Shown here: one piece after another, positions 62,565 to 64,000 of the stretch
Layout of the letters: the number at the start of each line of letters is the position of its first letter
Numbering within the stretch: the first letter of the stretch is position 1
NCBI GenBank assembly: GCA_043812795.1
Contig: JBDRLU010000030.1
Location: 34,287-98,286, forward strand
Length of the DNA: 64,000 bases
From: JBDRLU01 sp043812795
Lineage (GTDB): Bacteria > Chloroflexota > Dehalococcoidia > Dehalococcoidales > UBA2162
Reading direction: 5' to 3'
Translations under genes and position numbers: made by a program
Notes under the pieces: generated by a model
Told to the model about the DNA's origin: nothing
The model's database searches: none
Seen by the model: the letters and a program-made list of their open reading frames with translations, nothing else

Positions 62565-62714
62565 CTAGACCTTTCTTGCAACCAGCCCGTAGGCTACTAA
62601 GGCAATGGCAAAGGTGATGCCACTGACAAGTGGTGGGATAGTCCGCGTAAGCAACAGTATGGCGAGGACGATACAAATCCCCAGGAAAACGAGAGCGGCG
62701 GTTCGGCGTTTCAT
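62565..62714 (-). CDS. Tiny membrane protein, 49 residues
   Basis: It is read from ATG 62714 and carries two hydrophobic segments (about LVFLGICIVLAILLLTRTI and VSGITFAIALVAYGLV). Basic residues MKRR begin it and RKV ends it. Its ATG overlaps the stop of the upstream tiny gene (ATGA), implying translational coupling. The longer in-frame form to 62819 would run inside the upstream gene. The family is not recognised. Confidence 0.55.
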   Translation of the reverse strand: MKRRTAALVFLGICIVLAILLLTRTIPPLVSGITFAIALVAYGLVARKV

Positions 62715-62875
62715 CTTAATACCAGGCTTAAATAATATGGCCAGACGACCAGCGCCAGAATAATTTTCCACCAGACCAGATTGGCATAACCGATGGTAAA
62801 CAGCCACCCGCTGAACCACAAGACGCCGGCAAGACTCGCTCCAGTATTGCCTCCATGTTTCCGCCCTTCCGTCAT
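62711..62875 (-). CDS. Tiny membrane protein, 54 residues
   Basis: It is translated from ATG 62875, which has a strong AAAAGGAGG SD a few bases upstream. It reads MTEGRKHGGNTGASL, then two hydrophobic segments (VLWFSGWLFTIGYANL and WWKIILALVVWPYYLSLVL) and ends with Arg. Its TGA overlaps the start of the 49-residue gene. The perfect SD and the ATGA overlap support two genuine short genes, perhaps two subunits of a small membrane complex. Confidence 0.6.
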   Translation of the reverse strand: MTEGRKHGGNTGASLAGVLWFSGWLFTIGYANLVWWKIILALVVWPYYLSLVLR

Positions 62876-63028
62876 TTCATGCCTCCTTTTGGCACGCTGC
62901 CGATTAGTCTCATCCCATTGTTATTACGCTTTCACATTCTACTGCGATGATGACCGATTAAGCAAGAAGCTAACTTGCCAGGTAGCTGGTAGCGAGCGGC
63001 AGTTTTCCCGCTTCACAAACATTTCGAG

Positions 63029-63034
63029 TATAAT
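63029..63034 (+). promoter_or_regulatory. -10 element for the ABC operon
   Basis: A perfect TATAAT sits 54 bases upstream of GTG 63088; no clear -35 is visible. Confidence 0.35.
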
Positions 63035-63087
63035 ATTCATTGTGTCGTCCAAACTAAACTGAGACAGCACGAGAGGGTGTTTCTACC

Positions 63088-63984
63088 GTGCCTGCAGTTG
63101 AAGTCAATCATATCGTCAAGTCCTACGCAGATAAGGTCGTCGTTGATGACCTATCTTTCTCTGTCACCCAAAATGAGATATTTGGCCTGATTAGGCCTAA
63201 CGGTGCGGGTAAGACTACCACTATCAGGATGATGATGGATATCATCAAGCCCGACTCAGGCGAGGTGACAATCCTTGGCGAGAAATTGACTGAAGCCAGT
63301 AAGAATAGGCTTGGTTATTTGCCTGAGGAAAGAGGACTATACCGGAAGCTGACTGTCATGGACTCTATCGTTTATCTTGCCTCGCTCAAGGGTATGGATA
63401 GCCATTCTGCTCGGGAAAAAGCTGATAAGCTGCTCAACCAGACAGGAATGCTTTCTCACAGTAGGAAGAGGATCGACGAGTTAAGCAAAGGCATGGGACA
63501 AATTATCCAATTCATCGTTACTATCATTCATGACCCGGAACTGGTTATTCTGGACGAACCCTTTGCCGGTCTCGACCCGGTTAATACCGAGTTGATAAAA
63601 AGGATGTTTGTTGACCTGAGGAATCAGGGCAAAGCCGTCATTTTGAGTACACACCAGATGAATCAGGTAGAGGAACTGTGCGACCGAATACTAATGATAG
63701 ATAATGGATGTGCTGTTCTTTACGGGAATCTAACTGAACTCAAGTCAAGGTATCGAAGTCATTCGATCATGCTGGATTTCGAAGGTGAGTTGGGACAAGT
63801 ACCAGGAGTTACCGAAAAGCGCGCTCATAAAGGTTACGTTGAGTTAGTACTTGATGGAAACACGACTCCGAAACAAGTCCTGGAACGACTGGTAAGCACC
63901 GGCATAGTAATCAATCGGTTTGAAGTAGCTACTCCTTCACTGAACGAGATATTCCTGGAGGTAGCGGGCAAGAATCATGAATAA
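63088..63984 (+). CDS. ABC transporter ATP-binding protein (NatA-like)
   Basis: This 298-residue ABC ATPase is of the DrrA/NatA type with a C-terminal extension (DUF4162-like). The Walker A is RPNGAGKT: the first Gly of GPNGAGKT is Arg36 (AGG at 63193-63195). The rest are normal or nearly so: signature ELSKGMGQ, Walker B LVILDEPFAGLDP, switch His STHQMNQ. It likely exports a drug, Na+ or lipid with the permease that begins inside its 3' end. Start is GTG 63088 (GAGAGGGTG upstream). Confidence 0.9.
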   Translation: MPAVEVNHIVKSYADKVVVDDLSFSVTQNEIFGLIRPNGAGKTTTIRMMMDIIKPDSGEVTILGEKLTEASKNRLGYLPEERGLYRKLTVMDSIVYLASLKGMDSHSAREKADKLLNQTGMLSHSRKRIDELSKGMGQIIQFIVTIIHDPELVILDEPFAGLDPVNTELIKRMFVDLRNQGKAVILSTHQMNQVEELCDRILMIDNGCAVLYGNLTELKSRYRSHSIMLDFEGELGQVPGVTEKRAHKGYVELVLDGNTTPKQVLERLVSTGIVINRFEVATPSLNEIFLEVAGKNHE

Positions 63985-64000
63985 GACACTTTTGATATTC
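63977..64000 (+). CDS. ABC transporter permease, NatB-like (5' end only)
   Basis: ATG 63977 overlaps the last 8 bases of the ATPase gene and opens a frame beginning MNKTLLIF that runs off the window. This N-terminus is typical of ABC-2-type permeases encoded behind NatA-like ATPases. Only 8 residues are visible. Confidence 0.6.

Noticed and set aside
1..64000. CRISPR array, tRNA or rRNA genes, prophage, intact insertion sequence
   Set aside because: Scanning intergenic regions gave no regular direct repeats, no T-loop plus acceptor pattern and no transposase or phage genes; an exact search program was not available.

Overview
The window looks like a stretch of chromosome from an anaerobic bacterium, most likely a Chloroflexota member close to Dehalococcoidia. 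I infer this from gene content, because there is no rRNA gene to settle it. The supporting genes are a tungsten-type aldehyde ferredoxin oxidoreductase, a two-subunit type of methylmalonyl-CoA mutase, an ADP-forming acyl-CoA synthetase alpha subunit, a flavodiiron protein beside a ferritin-like protein, a cytoplasmic molybdopterin oxidoreductase with its ferredoxin subunit, and a CetZ/FtsZ-like tubulin homologue. GC-rich inverted repeats are scattered between genes. No rRNA, tRNA, CRISPR array, intact insertion sequence or prophage was seen.

Layout. 1-1417 (-): a partial methylmalonyl-CoA-mutase-type large subunit. 1769-5838 (+): MBL hydrolase, flavin reductase, nitroreductase, AOR. 16303-5892 (-): nine closely spaced genes, read in the order mscS, tetR, otsA, otsB, mscS, trehalose-type glycosyltransferase, CPA2 antiporter, trkH, trkA. 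This looks like an osmotic-stress operon joining potassium uptake, cation/proton exchange, trehalose synthesis and mechanosensitive release. 16913-18965 (+): lipoprotein, cytidylate-kinase-like protein, C39-like protein. 19066-23498 (+): three consecutive GH57-type glycosidase genes. 23537-27184 (-): flavin reductase, ferritin-like protein, methylmalonate-semialdehyde dehydrogenase, DapA-like aldolase. 27687-31939 (+): methylmalonyl-CoA epimerase, MmgE/PrpD, AEC carrier, ADP-forming acyl-CoA synthetase alpha subunit.

32364-35068 (+): ParA ATPase, a coiled-coil partner and a MATE transporter. 35093-38555 (-): a small duplicated-half protein, hemW, lepA. 39003-44061 (+): DUF4342 protein, CrtI-like oxidoreductase, PrpF-like isomerase, divergent enolase, YgjP-like metallopeptidase. 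44588-49266: tubulin-like GTPase, UBP-type zinc finger protein (opposite strand), and a roughly 970-residue membrane protein with six Ig-like repeats outside and an alpha-helical domain inside. This last locus is the best candidate for an undescribed system. 49386-55773: NIPSNAP protein, molybdopterin oxidoreductase pair, a HEPN-motif hypothetical, isochorismatase-like hydrolase, NOSP protein, MFS transporter. 55959-64000: second mutase large subunit, a cytochrome c remnant, NAD synthetase, HAD phosphatase, ferritin-like and flavodiiron proteins, two overlapping tiny membrane proteins, and the start of an ABC exporter operon.

Common threads. Methylmalonyl/propionyl-CoA chemistry recurs (two mutase large subunits, epimerase, semialdehyde dehydrogenase, PrpF, PrpD). 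The two mutases differ at the substrate-contact tyrosine, which points to different acyl-CoA substrates. The other threads are osmoadaptation and oxygen/NO protection. Several proteins carry changed catalytic motifs (MBL, DapA-like, enolase, ABC Walker A). These readings come from direct inspection and recall of families; no database search was run.
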